Of a stretch of 64,000 nt of DNA, positions 47,885-60,060 are shown in pieces. Every line of letters starts with the position of its first letter. Position 1 is the stretch's first letter. Under the pieces are notes generated by a model that did no database searches, had not been told where the DNA came from, and worked only from the letters and a program-made list of their open reading frames with translations. This DNA comes from Larix kaempferi (taxonomy: Eukaryota > Streptophyta > Pinopsida > Pinales > Pinaceae). The DNA lies in the NCBI GenBank assembly GCA_027924585.1, contig BSBM01000140.1, positions 9,225,001 through 9,289,000 on the forward strand, read 5' to 3'. The translations under genes were made by a program, and so were the position numbers.

Positions 47885-49362
47885 ATGGCCTCAGTACAGG
47901 GAGGGGAAGATGTCCCCTCCCATTTGGAAGCCCCCCACCATCTTGACTTGCCTCATTCAGCAGGAAAATCCTCCTCTCTGAGGATTGGTTAAGAGGATAT
48001 CCCCATCCCTGACATAGATCAGCCTCAATCCACCACAGATTTTCACCAGGAGTCTCAACCGGAAGGCGGTGCTCTAGGCACCAGTACATGCATAGCACGT
48101 TCAACGGCGAGACCCAGTCTGACTCTTCCTTTAGAGAGAATAAACGCTCGCTCATAGTTTCTAAAGTATCATGCCCTCATAAAAAAATTCATGGGCATCT
48201 GGCCCACCGAGCAAGCCCTCAAGGATTGGATAGACATGAAATGGAAGCCAAAATCCCACTATGATCTACAACTTGGATCCAAGGGATTTTTTACCATCAT
48301 CTAGAAGACAAAGCCAGGGTGGAAAACGAAGGCCCCTATTTCTTCAACTTAGCTGGTCTATATCTGAAAAACTGGACCGAAAGATTCTACCCAGAGAAAG
48401 AGGACTTCACCTGGGCTCCGGTCTGGATCAGAATGTATTCTCTCCCACAGGAATACTGGGATGAAGAAACTCTGAAAGACATTTGCAACACCCTGGGTGC
48501 GTATGTTAGATCTGTTGATCAAACAAAGCTCAAAAACTACGCATCATATGCACGAATCTGTGTTTATATGCATATTGCGAAGGCTCTCCTGGATGCGATA
48601 AGCCTCTCCCTTGAAGATTCTGAATGGATCCAACCTATGGATTATGAGCATGTTCCTTTTAGATGTTGCAAGTGTCATGAGCACGGACATATATTCCAGG
48701 ATTTCCCCCTGAGCAAGCCCACTAAAGATGACCTTAAGAAAGAGAATATAGATGTTGATGGCTTCCAAATATCCAGAAAAGCAAAGTGACATGGCCGCAA
48801 ACCCGCCCAAGGAAAGAACAAAGATGATATCCCCACTACAAGTAACAACTTTGAAATCCTGGAAGGTCACTCTGAAGATATGGTTGCAGAACGCAAGAAG
48901 CAAACAACATCCCAGGAGCATAGCCCAACTAAGATCCATGATTCAGCTCAGCCAAGCGATATGGAAGCCCTTCCTGCTCAGGAAAAACCTGTCGAATATT
49001 CCGATATACAAGGTATCTCTTCCACCCTAAAGGAACCCCGTCTTTTGCAATCTTTGGATTCTATTCTTGATATCACAATGGATGAAGAAATGACTGATCT
49101 CGATATAGGAGATCTTGATCTCCTCAGGCTGGAAGACGCCTATACGAGAAAAAAATTTGGATCCATTCCGCCCAACCAGATTCAGCTCCTCAAAGAAGCC
49201 CTAACTAAAGCCAAAGCTCACCATAAACTTGGAATCCATAACCTCCCTAAAAAATACAAGCATAAAATTCTGAGGGATCTCAAAAAGAGAGGAAGGAAAT
49301 CCGATCTACAAAGGATAAATCTGTTAGGAACTCGGCTGGTGGAATCAAGGAAATATGCCTAG
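47885..49362 (+). pseudogene. L1-like LINE ORF1 (nucleic-acid-binding protein)
   Basis: A likely start ATGGCC at 47885 opens the frame. After two stops come ALIKKFMGIWPTEQALKDWI and the DUF4283-like block (YFFNLAGLYLKNWTERF, WIRMYSLPQEYW) typical of plant L1 ORF1. A frameshift lies near 48300. A zinc knuckle follows (CCKCHEHGHIFQDF), with its last Cys changed to Phe. An in-frame TGA at 48787, from a probable CGA codon, precedes an acidic/lysine-rich C-terminus to 49362. The protein normally coats LINE RNA. ORF2 starts 38 bp later on the same strand. Confidence 0.75.
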
Positions 49363-49400
49363 TTAACGAAATTCTTCCCCTCTCTCACCCCTAGTTATCA

Positions 49401-52125
49401 ATGAAGATTATTTCATGGAATTTAAGAGGAGTTAATGGTCCCTCCAAACGCCACATGCTGAAGAGGAAAATCCAATTCGATATTCCCTCTGTCCTTTTTA
49501 TTCAATAAACCAAATGCTCTTATGAAACTCTCAACCTTCTTATGACCAAGCTCTGGAAAGGTTTCCAATGTTTTTCTATCGATACCAATGGATCTACTGG
49601 CGACATTTCCATAGCCTAGGAACCTTCTGTTATTACACTTAACAACTATGCTGCCACTGCCCATGCTATCTAAACCTCCTTCCACATCCTCGGATTGAGC
49701 ATCCACAGGCACCTTCTGAATGTTTACAGCTCCCAACCCCCTGCTCTCAAGACACAACTCCTAGAATTTATGGATTGGTTCACCTTGCACCACAGTGAAT
49801 CCCCTCTTATAATTGGGGTGACTTCAACATGATCACTTCCCTTAATGAAAATAAAGAAGGACTCAGATCCATCTCCTCAGAAGACCAACTATTCAAAGCC
49901 TCCATAGCCAACAACAGGCTGGTGGATATGAAACCCTCTTCCGTATTTTTCACTTGGAACAAGAGAAGAGGTGGAGACCATCAGATTTCAAAATGTCTCG
50001 ATCACTTCCTGATCTCGGAAAACCTCATACATTTTGGATGAATTATTGCTTCCTATGTTCTCCTGACGGCCGGTTCGGATCATTGTCCCATCGACTTAAC
50101 ATGGCAAAGATTTGGAACTCATCTCCATAGGCCCTTCAGATTCGAGAAATTTTGGCTATCTCATCCCGCCTTCATGGAAATTGTTAGTACCTGGTGGAAT
50201 GAGATGCAAATTGAGCGAAAATCTAAAATGGTCGTGCTACAACAAAAACTCAAATTACTTCGATCCAACCTCAAGCATTGGAATTACACTACCTTTGGCG
50301 ACATCTTCAAGGACAAAAAATTGATTGAAGAGGAACTCGATTCCCTCCAACGTACCATCATGGACGAAGGGCTCTCTAAATCTCACAATCTCAAGGAAAA
50401 GGACCTTGTGGACAGGCTTAAACAATGTTTCCAACAGGAATAAATATTGTGGAATCAAAACTCAAGGGTAACTTAGCTAAAGGAGGGAGAACGCAACACT
50501 TCTTTCTTTCACCACTCCACTCTTCAACATAGAATGCACAATCACATCACCAAGATCAAGAAGGATTCTGGAGAGGTCCTAGAAGATCATGCTGACATTG
50601 AACATGAACTCACAGTCTTCTTCCAATATCTCTTCATGGAACCTCCTACTTCCAGATCTAACGCCATTGCTCGGGTCACGCATCACATCCCCTCCATCAT
50701 TACTAATGAGCACAACGCCTCCCTGATGCATCCCATCTCCCTTCAGGAAGTCAAATTTTTTTTCAATCGGATGGTTGAAGGTAAAGCTCCTGGTCTGGAT
50801 GGCTTCACCATCAAGTTCTTCCATCACTGCTGGAATCTACTAAAGCTTGAATTGCTGGAGGTTGTGGAAGAATCCAAACAAAAGAAATGGGTGTTGTCTG
50901 CACTCAATGCCACCCACCTCTCCCTGGTGCCTAAAGACAAAGGAACCTCTCACCTTGGTAAGTTCAGGCCCATTTCTCTCTGCAATGTCATTTACAATAT
51001 TATCTCCAAAGTAGTCGAAAATCACCTCAAACCCATTCTTCCCTTGCTTATCTCCCCAGAACAAACGGGTTATGTTGAAGGGAGACAAATCCTAGATGGT
51101 ATAATCCTTGCTCATGAAATCACTCAGTCTCTTAAATACAATTTCTCCCCTGGGATGATTCTAAAGTTGGATCTCTCCAAATCCTTTGATAAGCTCAACT
51201 GGGACTTCATTAGGAAAATGGTTCTTGCCTTTGGCTTCATCCAAGAGTGGACTCACTAGATCTCCTCCCTCTTCTCCTTAGCTTTCTTTTCCATATTCGT
51301 TAACGACTCTCCCTCCTCCACCTTCACCCCCTCTTGCAGCATCTTTCAAGGTGACCCCCTTTCTCCATTCCTTTTCACCCTCATGGCAGAAGGACTGGGA
51401 AGAATGTTACATATAGCGGTCGTCTTCGGTTCCTTGCGCGACCTCTCCCTCTTCGGAGGGGACCCCATTGCTTACCAACAATTTGTTGATGATAATATCC
51501 TTTTTGATCACCCCTCTGTCCAAGAAGCCCGCTCCCTTCAAAATATTCTCCATCTCTTCTTAGAGGCCTCCGACACCACCATCAACCTGGAAAAATATTA
51601 GATTTTCTTCTTCAACACTGATGCCATCTCTCAATGCAATATTGCTTGCATTCTAGGTTTCTATGTTTCCACCTTACCCTCTAATTACCTTAGGTCTCCT
51701 CTTTTCAATTCTTCCATCAAGAATTCCTCCTGGAGGGAGTTATTAGACAAAATTGAACTGTGTATCTCCTCATGGGCCTTCCTCTCTCTAACCCTGGCTT
51801 GCCGCCTAACTCTCCTCAAAGCAGTTATCCAGTCTATGCCCCTTTATCTTTTCTCTGTTTTGGTTGCTCCTAAATGGGTCCTGAAATCTCTCTGAAAGTT
51901 ACAACGGTCCTTCCTTTGGGGAAGAACTCCCAGAACAACAGGTGGGCCTTGGTAAAATGGAAGACGATCTATCTACTGAAGTGTGAAGGGGGCCTCGGAT
52001 TAAGGGATCCAACATTAAACAATAAGGCACTTTCCGCCAAAATTTGGTGGAGGTGGGTCTCAAACAATGACTCGCCTTGGGCTCAATTTCAGAACAAGAA
52101 ATATGCCCAAATATGGAACCCCTCT
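49401..52125 (+). pseudogene. L1-like LINE ORF2 (endonuclease and reverse transcriptase)
   Basis: ORF2 begins MKIISWNLRGVNG, the start of the apurinic-type endonuclease. The catalytic Glu of the QETK box is now a TAA stop at 49506. The C-terminal AGSDHCPI box is retained. After a frameshift near 49815 the RT follows: GKAPGLDGFTIKFFHH, FRPISLCNVIYNIISK, EQTGYVEGRQILDGI, LKLDLSKSFDKLNW, and the active site FVDDNILF near 51490. Stops occur at 50039, 50441, 51257 and 51599. A second frameshift (about 51930) precedes GGLGLRDPTLNNKALSAKIW. The frame is cut at 52125 by the gypsy-4 LTR, so the 3' end and poly(A) tail are not seen. Confidence 0.88.
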
Positions 52126-55100
52126 CGTTAACACTGAAATTGTCCTCAGTTTTTTTGTGTGTTTTTCTCAAAGTGTTTTTTCCTTTTTCTCTCTTTCATT
52201 TTATTTTTATTTTAGATTTTGAATGATTTTGATATTCTTTTTAGTTCTTTATGTTATAGTTTTTTGTTTTAATTGATTTTATCCTTGGTGGCTTATTTAA
52301 TGTTATATTTCTTTTCAAAAGTTTTTAACAATACTTACTAAGATCTAGTCTAATGCTATGTCCAAACTTTAACCTTTATTTTTGAGTTGATATGCTAATT
52401 TGCAAGTTGAGACATTCCCTCAGCGCAAAGTCCAAATCAGATACTCTAGTGCGCTGCAGGAATCCGAGATCATGAGGTTTCGTGGTTCATTGATTACAGG
52501 ACATGGTCATTGCATTTGATGATGATACAGAGCTTCCAGACACCTGTTCACATTATTATGACACATGCATGAACCTGTTGTAATTATCATCAGCGAATTT
52601 GGGTATTTCAAATGCCACGATTTCATATTTGGGGATTTCGAATTTATTGACAAGACACGTAGTGTTGAAGTTTTGATTGAATTGTTTTCTTCCTTTATTC
52701 AGTTACAAGAGGGTAAATTAGTGAATTTGCAGAGTTATACTGAGAATGTGGGAAGGAGTGGTCAGCTGAGTCGGTTTGAACCGACGAATACTACCTGGGC
52801 AGTAGAATTTTTTGAGTGTGCTGCATTTTTCAAGACCGCGGGATGGTTTGAGTTTTTTGAAAGGATTACAGGGTTTAATTTCAAGGTAACTCATGCTTTT
52901 GCTCAGAATTTTATAGATAGTAGTGTGAGTTTCCATACCCTAAAATTTGAATTGACAGAATCCCTAATTTCTGAAGCAATTGGTGTGCCATTAGAGGGAG
53001 AGCTATGGTTTAAAATGGTTCCTTTTAACTTCGACCCTAGCATGTTTTTGATACCCGAAACTAGATCTCTTGACTCGAGTAAGGGTGTGCAGCTAAAGAA
53101 TTTCAAACCGGAATGGAGAGAAGTGATTGGGATCATATAGAGTTACATTACATGTGAGGGTCGGTTTGCCTCTGTCTTCAAGTACCACGTTAGGTTTTTG
53201 TTGCATCTAACTCAACAATCTAAAATGAATTTACCCTTCTTCCTATTAAAAAGTCTCCAGAAGATGTCCAACAAGGTAACAAGTCACACTAAAAACTAGA
53301 AGCAATCCTTATTCCATCATGGTTTGATTAAGTTGATAATTTGCACAGTTTTGCAGAAGGAAGGTCGAAAATGGGATCATTTCTTATTCTGGTCAGGATT
53401 TGTAATTAAGTAAGACGAGCAAGGAAAGAAGCATATGCCTGATAAGCAGTCATGCTTTATGAAGAAATTCAAAAGAAACGCAAGGGAGGATATAATACAG
53501 AATGATTTGCAGAATGTTGATGTGCAAGAGAATTTTCAAAACCCTGAAGATGCAGTACAAGAAGACAGGCTTGGAAAACAACATGAACATATTTCAAGAG
53601 ATATTACATGGGCAATATTACTTTTATGGACAAAGAAGAAGCTACTAGTTCGAAAGAAGGAATGCACAGTTGCGTTTTTTAGGAAGGGAGCTCATCCCTA
53701 ATTCTTCTTGTTGTAAGTATTAAAGAGAAGGTGCTCCATACTCCATATTTTAATGCCGATGTTAAATCTTTGAAAAAGCTTAGAGAGACTAAATGGCGAC
53801 CCAAAAAAAGAGCAACCAATAAACTCAAACTGAGTATGAGAAGGATTTTAGATCCTAAGCTGAAAGAAGAGAAGGCACCCTCATCGAAGATTCTTCATGA
53901 GAAGAGGATGGGAATAGTAAAGCAGAGTTAAATTTAGAGGAGTTTCAGATAAATATAGAGAAGGAGCATGAAATGATAGCTGAAATTGTTAAAGAATGTG
54001 AAAGGGTTTCAGAACAGGGGATAGTTATAGAGCAAGAAATTATCCCAAGTGTTGGACAAGCATCTACTTCAGCGTTTCCTCTCTCAGGTGCAGCATCCAG
54101 AACTAAACATGAAGAAGAGTTGATTTTTAAAAAGTTAAATATTCCATGTGGAGGAGAAGAGAATTCAAGTATACATCAAGATGTTCAAATGGACACAGAA
54201 ATTGATAATTTAAAGAAATCAATACAACAGTATAGATCCCAAGAAAGATTCATAAATGAGTCTAACAAGAAACTTAGAACTACTAATAAAAGGCTAAGGG
54301 AGGATTTAGAAGACATAAATGCTCATTAACAAGAACTAATTACATTAGCTAAAGAAGCTTTAAGAAGGAAAGGAGAGGTAGAAGTACAGGCTGAAGAAAT
54401 GGCAAAAGCAAATTGAAGAGTTAAGCAAACAAAACAGGGTATTGCTTAACAAAGTTCGAGGAATGAAGACTCAACAAGTTTGAGATAAAAAGAAGTCTCA
54501 TGCTTTAGAAGGCATAGCTATGCCGGCTAAGGCTGCCAAGTAGTTATGAGTCACCTAATCTCCAGCTTTCAAGTATTTCATTTTTGTTATTGTATATCTA
54601 GTTGTTAATAGATTGTTTTAAAGTTTCGAAAGTTAGGATGTAATTTCTTAAATGTAACTACTTCGAAGACAGACCAAAAGACAGTTATGAAACTGCTTTA
54701 TTTTGTAAAGGATAAAAGAAAGTAAGTTTAGTGGAGAAGGGTTCAATTTTGGTTTTCAAGAAACACTATACAGCTAAGAGCATTGGAAACATTTCAGACT
54801 GATACAAATGATTCTTATGTAAGTTTTTAAAGACTGAGATTGATTTACACATGAATATAAGCCTCCCTATTTTATCTATTGATTCTGCTTATGGTCATTT
54901 TGATCACTCAACCTATGATTTCATTCCTTGTTTAAATTTTTTTCTCGTGTCAATGCTCATGTGTTGTGGACTAAACCAGTTAATGTGCTTGCAAATGTGA
55001 TGATAAATATATTTCTTCTTTTAAACTTTAATATCTCAGTTCTTTGATGATTATTGCATGATTAAGTTCTTGTATTATTTTGATGATTGATTACTTTCTT

Positions 55101-55217
55101 GAAAATAAAACTTTCAAACCAATAAATTTCAAAGACAAAACCTATTTTCTGTTCATTGTATTGAGATTGTAATAGCTTCCTCCCTCTGTAGTCTAGGGAC
55201 AATTTCTAGCACAAACA
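52126..55217 (+). repeat. 5' LTR of gypsy-4 (3.1 kb)
   Basis: Its start is set by where similarity with the 3' LTR begins (CGTTAACACT in both; an ancestral TG start may have mutated). Its end ACAAACA lies four bases before the primer-binding site. Most of its length is occupied by a long protein-like frame also present in the 3' LTR. A T-rich block (52140-52320) opens it and an AT-rich non-coding block (54550-55217) closes it, probably carrying promoter and poly(A) signals. Confidence 0.85.
52565..54545 (+). pseudogene. Protein-coding frame inside the gypsy-4 LTR
   Basis: Starting at MHEPVVIIISEFGYF, a frame of about 660 codons runs through the LTR with a few stops and two frameshifts. The first part (SGQLSRFEPTNTTWAVEF, GWFEFFERITGFN, LISEAIGVPLEGELW, FLLHLTQQSKMNLPFFLL) has the character of the 'putative plant transposon protein'/Gag-like domain found in other plant elements, a resemblance only. 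An acidic middle and a C-terminal coiled coil follow (DNLKKSIQQYRSQERFINE, KRLREDLEDI). The 3' LTR carries the same frame with different lesions, so it was translatable in the parent element. Its function is unknown. Confidence 0.65.
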
Positions 55218-55221
55218 TCTT

Positions 55222-55239
55222 TGGCGCCGCTGCCGGGGA
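55222..55239 (+). promoter_or_regulatory. Primer-binding site of gypsy-4 (Asp tRNA type)
   Basis: TGGCGCCGCTGCCGGGGA is the complement of the plant tRNA-Asp 3' end with one change, as used by Athila/Tat-group elements. It lies four bases after the LTR end and fixes the orientation as plus. Confidence 0.9.
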
Positions 55240-55759
55240 CGAAAGTGAAGTTATATCTTCCCCGGAGTATCTATATTGTTCTGGTTTTGAGGTGAACAAG
55301 ATCAGAAGTTTTTATTTCAGACTACATCTTCACCAAAACAGTGGTTCACAGTGGCTTCTAGGAGGATTGGAACAAGACAAAACCTATATTACCCTTACAT
55401 CCATGTGTGTCAGATCCAGAAATTTTTTTTGAAGAAGGATAAACAAGAACCATCTTTTGGAAGATCTCACTCTTCACCTTCCTTGTTTTTTCATGATAAA
55501 TCATAGTCAGTATCTCCATTTGTGTTTTCAGAATCGAAGTTAGAGGAGACAAAAGAAGAATTTTCATGGTTTATACCTGATACTCAAGTTTTTACTAGCC
55601 CTTTGTCTGCCCAAAATGTTAAAACTGAGTTTTCTGGTAAGATTACCATTGTTCATCCAAAAACTAATATTCTTACCCATCAGCTAAGTCCAAGTAAAAC
55701 TATCAATAAGCCTTTGTCTTCATCAAGTCAAACTATTTGCTGGACAACAACAACTTGAC

Positions 55760-56943
55760 ATGATGGATCGAATGGTAGCTGCTAGGTATGCTCCCCTAGT
55801 TTTACCTCAGCCCTTAAATGCTTTTCCTGGAGGAGACTATCAGAAATACCTACCTAGGTTTAATGGCCAGGGTGAAATCACTGCTGAGGAACATTGGAAT
55901 GCATTTCTAAGTTATGCAGACAATCAAAATATTGAAGCTAAAGATGTGTGGATGAGAATGTTCGTACAGAGTTTAGATGGGGAAGTAAGAAAATGGTTTC
56001 AGGAATTTCCATCTAACTCAATCATCCTAATTGAAGAACTTCAAGAAATTTTTATGAGACAGTGAGGAGATACTAAAGATCATACTTATTACATAACAGA
56101 ATTTGCAGCATTGAAAAGAAAAAAAGATGAAACTGTAGCAGATTTATCTAAACGTTTCAATAAGATGTATCGAAGGATCCCAACTAAAATCAAGCCTTCT
56201 ATAACCTCATCTAAGTTAACTATGCTAACTCCTTTGATCATGAGTTTTCCTTGCATTTAAGAGAAAGAAGGTCAGTTACTTTATTGAATAGGCAAGAAGC
56301 TGCCCTGGAGGTTGAATCAAACATTTTAGCTTCGAATAGGCTTAGAGATCAGTCAGATTATCAGGTTCATGACCGGAAGGGTAAAAATGAGATGATTCCT
56401 TCAGCTTCTACTTCAAAGAAATAAGAGAGTAAAATAGATGAGATGAATAAGTTGATTAAAACTTTGACTGCAAAAGTGAGCAAGCTAGAGTTGGAAAGAA
56501 CTCGAATAAACCTAATCAGGAAGGGGAAAGAAATCCTAATAAAAATCCTAATCCGTTTAGACGTCCATTTGTACCTAGATTCATCCCTTGAGAAAGAAGA
56601 AACAATGATATTCAGAGGGAGAGAGAGAGAGAGTGAATATTAGAGAGTTCCTCCACCATTTCAAAATAATTTTATAGACGTTGAAGAAATTGAAGATTTG
56701 CAATGTGAAGATCTAAATCAAAATTTAAATTCCTTTGGGGAGTTGTCATCAGAGGGTTTTACAACTAAATATAGCTACAAGAATTCTGAAGAAGAAAGTG
56801 ATCATGGCCCAGAAGTTTTAGCTAGTATGTATCAAACCGAACCTAAAAAATCTTATAACTTAAGATCAGGTCCAAAGCAAATTGTTCAGATTCCCAAGAA
56901 GAAAATGGTTCCTCCTGCCAAACAATTGCCTAATCAAACATAG
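55760..56943 (+). pseudogene. gypsy-4 Gag
   Basis: The frame begins MMDRMVAARYAPLVLPQPLN and has the retrotransposon Gag pattern: LPRFNGQGEITAEEHWNAFL, then DVWMRMFVQSLDGEVRKWF, then a TGA at 56063. It continues as ITEFAALKRKKDETVADLSK and FNKMYRRIP. After about 56220 it shifts frame several times and is hard to follow; 56698-56943 is a linker ending in basic KKKMVPPAKQL. No zinc knuckle is visible. An upstream stretch at 55522-55758 may be its original N-terminus in another frame. Confidence 0.75.
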
Positions 56944-57032
56944 GAAAAGAGGAAAAACCATGGTGACCAAGCTAAAGCGGCATAACTGAAGAAACTAACA
57001 AAAATGTGTAGACTTTTAACTTTGAGAATGAA

Positions 57033-58262
57033 GTGTGTAGGATAAAGATTCTAGTTCCATTGACTGAATTAATGAAGACTCCTTGTTTTAGAGATTATGC
57101 ATGTAAGCTATTAAATATTCAAGCTAATCATCCTCCTTCAGATACTGTAAATTCACAAGAAGAATACCCTACAATTATTCTTAGGTCTGCCTCATCTGAT
57201 AAACCTCAAAATGGTTCAAAATTTCCTCCACCTTTTTATATAACCCTGACTGTCCATAATCAAATGATTCATAACTGCCTTTTAGATTCCGAAGCCTCTC
57301 ACAACTTGATGCCTAAATCGGTTATGGAGGCCCTTGGTTTGAGTATCACAAAGCCATACCATGATTTATTTGCAGTTGATTCCAGAGCTATAAAATGCCT
57401 AGGAGTGATTAAAGATCTTGTGGTAAATCTTACTCAGATACCAATGAAGAGTGTTATTATGGATGTAGTAGTAGCTGATATATCTCCTACGTTTGGAATG
57501 TTACTATCAAGGTCTTGGGAAAAGAAAATAGGGGGAACTTTACAGATGGATTTAGCATATGCAACCATTCCAATGTTTGGGGGAGATAATAGAATATTGT
57601 ACAGGGAATTGTAGTATGCTTTTATAGTCATAGATGACAAAAACCCAACAAATCGTCCCCTTTATGAAGTAGATGAAGAATTGGGATCTTGTATGCTTCA
57701 TTTCAGTGATGAGAGCACAGCTGGGATACTACAGGTAGAAAAAGAAACATAAGTCAAACCTAGTATTGAACAGAAAGATGAGTTATGGCAATTGTACTTT
57801 GATGGCTCCTCATCCAAGGAAGGAGCAGGAGTTGGCATTGTTTTGATTTCTCCTTGTGGAGAGGTGATCTGTTTGAGGTATAAGTTGGAATTTGTGACTA
57901 CTAATAACACAATAGAATATGAGGCTTTAATACTTGGTTTAAGTTCTTCAAAGGACCTGGGAATTCAATAGCTTTTTGTTTATGGCGACTCTGAACTAAT
58001 TGTCCAACAGGTGAAGGGAAAGTATCAAGTAAAACAGGATTTGTTGAAGGTATATAGAAATGACGTATGGGATATGATTGATAATTTCTTCATAGCATTT
58101 GATATTTCCTTCATTCCCAGAGATCAGAATCAAACAACTGATTCATTGGCTTTGGCAGCCACACACTTCAAGATTCTGAAACATACTCACCTGAAATACC
58201 CAATTGATGTGAAATATAGGCCTTCAGTACCAGACAATATTAAACAATGGAGACTTTTTTAG
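57033..58262 (+). pseudogene. gypsy-4 protease followed by an archaeal-type RNase H
   Basis: The protease loop near 57285 reads LLDSEASHNLM, with Glu where Gly is usual in DSGAS, so it is probably inactive. Its end is MLLSRSWEKKIGGTLQMD, then, after a stop, a linker. Next, in the same frame and before RT, comes an RNase H: LYFDGSSSKEGAGVGIVL (Asp), VTTNNTIEYEALILGL (Glu), LFVYGDSELIVQQV (Asp) and IPRDQNQTTDSLAL (Asp), so all four acidic positions survive. Three stops are scattered through the stretch. I have seen this domain order in unnamed plant polyproteins, but it is not the classical Tat order. Confidence 0.82.
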
Positions 58263-58268
58263 GATGAT

Positions 58269-60036
58269 GTGGAAATTAAAAAATTCTTGGAGTTACTTGG
58301 AGAGTTCTCTGATTCACTAATTGATCAGGACCAAGATAATGAATTTGATGATACTACTGCATATTCAAAAAACACAATTGCTGAGCATAAGATTATAGAG
58401 TTGAAACGAAATTTTATTCCTAAGGGTTTGGTTCCCCTTGAGAGAATATTTTCCAAAGATGACACTTTGCTAAAACTTTCCATTCAATCCTCAAAAGAGA
58501 ACATTATAAGCTGTAACATTGGTACAGAAGATCAGCCAAAGATGGTGAAGATTTCTAAATTACTCTCAGCTGAACAAAGAAGCAGGTACATTAAATTATT
58601 GAAGGAGTTTGTTGACATTTTTGCTTGGTGTTATGAAGATTTAAGAACCTATGACACTAGTATTATTCAGCATAAGGTTCCTTTAAAGCCAAATGTGAAA
58701 CCTTTTAGATAGAAATTAAGGAGAATCAATCCAGCCTTGCTACCGGTCATAGAAAAGAAAGTCAAGAAGTTATTGGATGCAAAGATAATTGTTCCACTCA
58801 GATATTCATCATGGGTGGCAAATTTAGTTCCAGTACAAAAGAAGAATGGAGATATTAGGTTATGTGTTGACTTTCGAAATTTGAATAGAGCTTCACTGAA
58901 GGATAATTATCCATTGCCTAAAATTGAACAAATTTTATAGAAAGTGGTGGGTGCTCAGAGAATTTCAATGGTTGATGGATTTTCAAGGTATAATCAAATT
59001 GTTGTGCATGCAAATGACAGGGAAAAGACTTCTTTTACAACTCCTTGGGGTACATTCATGTACGATAAGATGCCATTTTGTTTGATGAATACTGGAGCAA
59101 CATTTCAAAGAGCTATGGATATAGCCTTTGTTGGAGAAAAAGAGAAATTTGTAGTAATTTACCTTGATGATATTACTGTGTTTTCTAAGTCTGATGGTGA
59201 ACATTTGCAACATCTTCGGCAAACATTTTTGAAGTGCAGGAAGTTTGGGTTGTCACTGAATCCTAAGAAGTCAAATTTTGTTGTTCAGAATGGGAAACTT
59301 CTAGGACATCTTGTTTCACCAGATGGGATTCGAATAGATCTTGAGAGAGTCAAAGAAATTTTTAAGATCCGCATACCAAGAAGTAAAAAAGATGTCCAAT
59401 CCTTCATTCGGAAAATCAATTTTCTGAGATGGTTCATCCCAAATTTTGTTGAAATTATCAAACATATAACATCTATGTTGAGGAAGGATTAGGAGGTGAA
59501 GTGGACAGCAGAAGCTAGAGCTTCATTTGATAAAATTAAACAGGCTTTGACAGAGGCCCCAGTGCTGGTAAGTCTAGACTTTTCAGGACACTATAGCCGA
59601 TGTTCTACTACAGAAAAATGCATATGGCTTAGAGCAGCGTATATCTTTCTTCAGTAAGACTCTTAGAGATTCAAAATTAAAGTACAGTACACTTGAGAAG
59701 CAAGCATATGCACTTGTTAAAGCCTTGAAGTTTTTTAGAATCTGTATTCTGCACTCGAAGATTGTTGCCTATGAACCTAATGCTACTATTAAAGAAATTT
59801 TAACTCAACCAGACAGTGAAGGTAAAAGGGGAAGATGGATTGCAAAAATTATGGAGTATGAGGTAGAGATCAAGCCTACCAAGCTAGTGAAAGGCCAAGG
59901 TTTAGCAAGGTTATTAGCTTATTCAAATTGTGAAGCTTTAGGTCTTCATTTGATGGCTAGTCAGCCAACACGGGAGGAATTGCAAATGAAACAAAATGAA
60001 GAACAGACCTTGGATAAATATGCAGAATCAGACTGA
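58269..60036 (+). pseudogene. gypsy-4 reverse transcriptase and degenerate RNase H
   Basis: A linker (LLKEFVDIFAWCYEDLRTYD) leads to RT: LRRINPALLPVIEKKVKKLL, NLVPVQKKNGDIRLCVDFRN, FSRYNQIVVHANDREKTSF, MPFCLMNTGATFQRAMD and the active site VIYLDDITVFSKS near 59160. Stops at 58710, 58938 and 59490 fall where Gln codons are expected and are TAG. The gypsy RNase H follows, but the strand with its first acidic residue is deleted near 59585, which also shifts the frame. The rest (FFSKTLRDSKLKYSTLEKQA, EYEVEIKPTKLVKGQG) is readable to 60036. The upstream extra RNase H may have taken over this role in the ancestor. Confidence 0.88.
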
Positions 60037-60060
60037 TATGCTGATATAGTTCACTTTTTA

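Noticed and set aside
48544-48939. 131-codon minus-strand frame opposite the LINE ORF1
   Set aside because: It is antisense to clearly coding ORF1 sequence with a zinc knuckle and has no recognisable motif.
55358-55567. Minus-strand frame just after the gypsy-4 primer-binding site
   Set aside because: It is opposite to the element's leader and gag strand, short and without motif.
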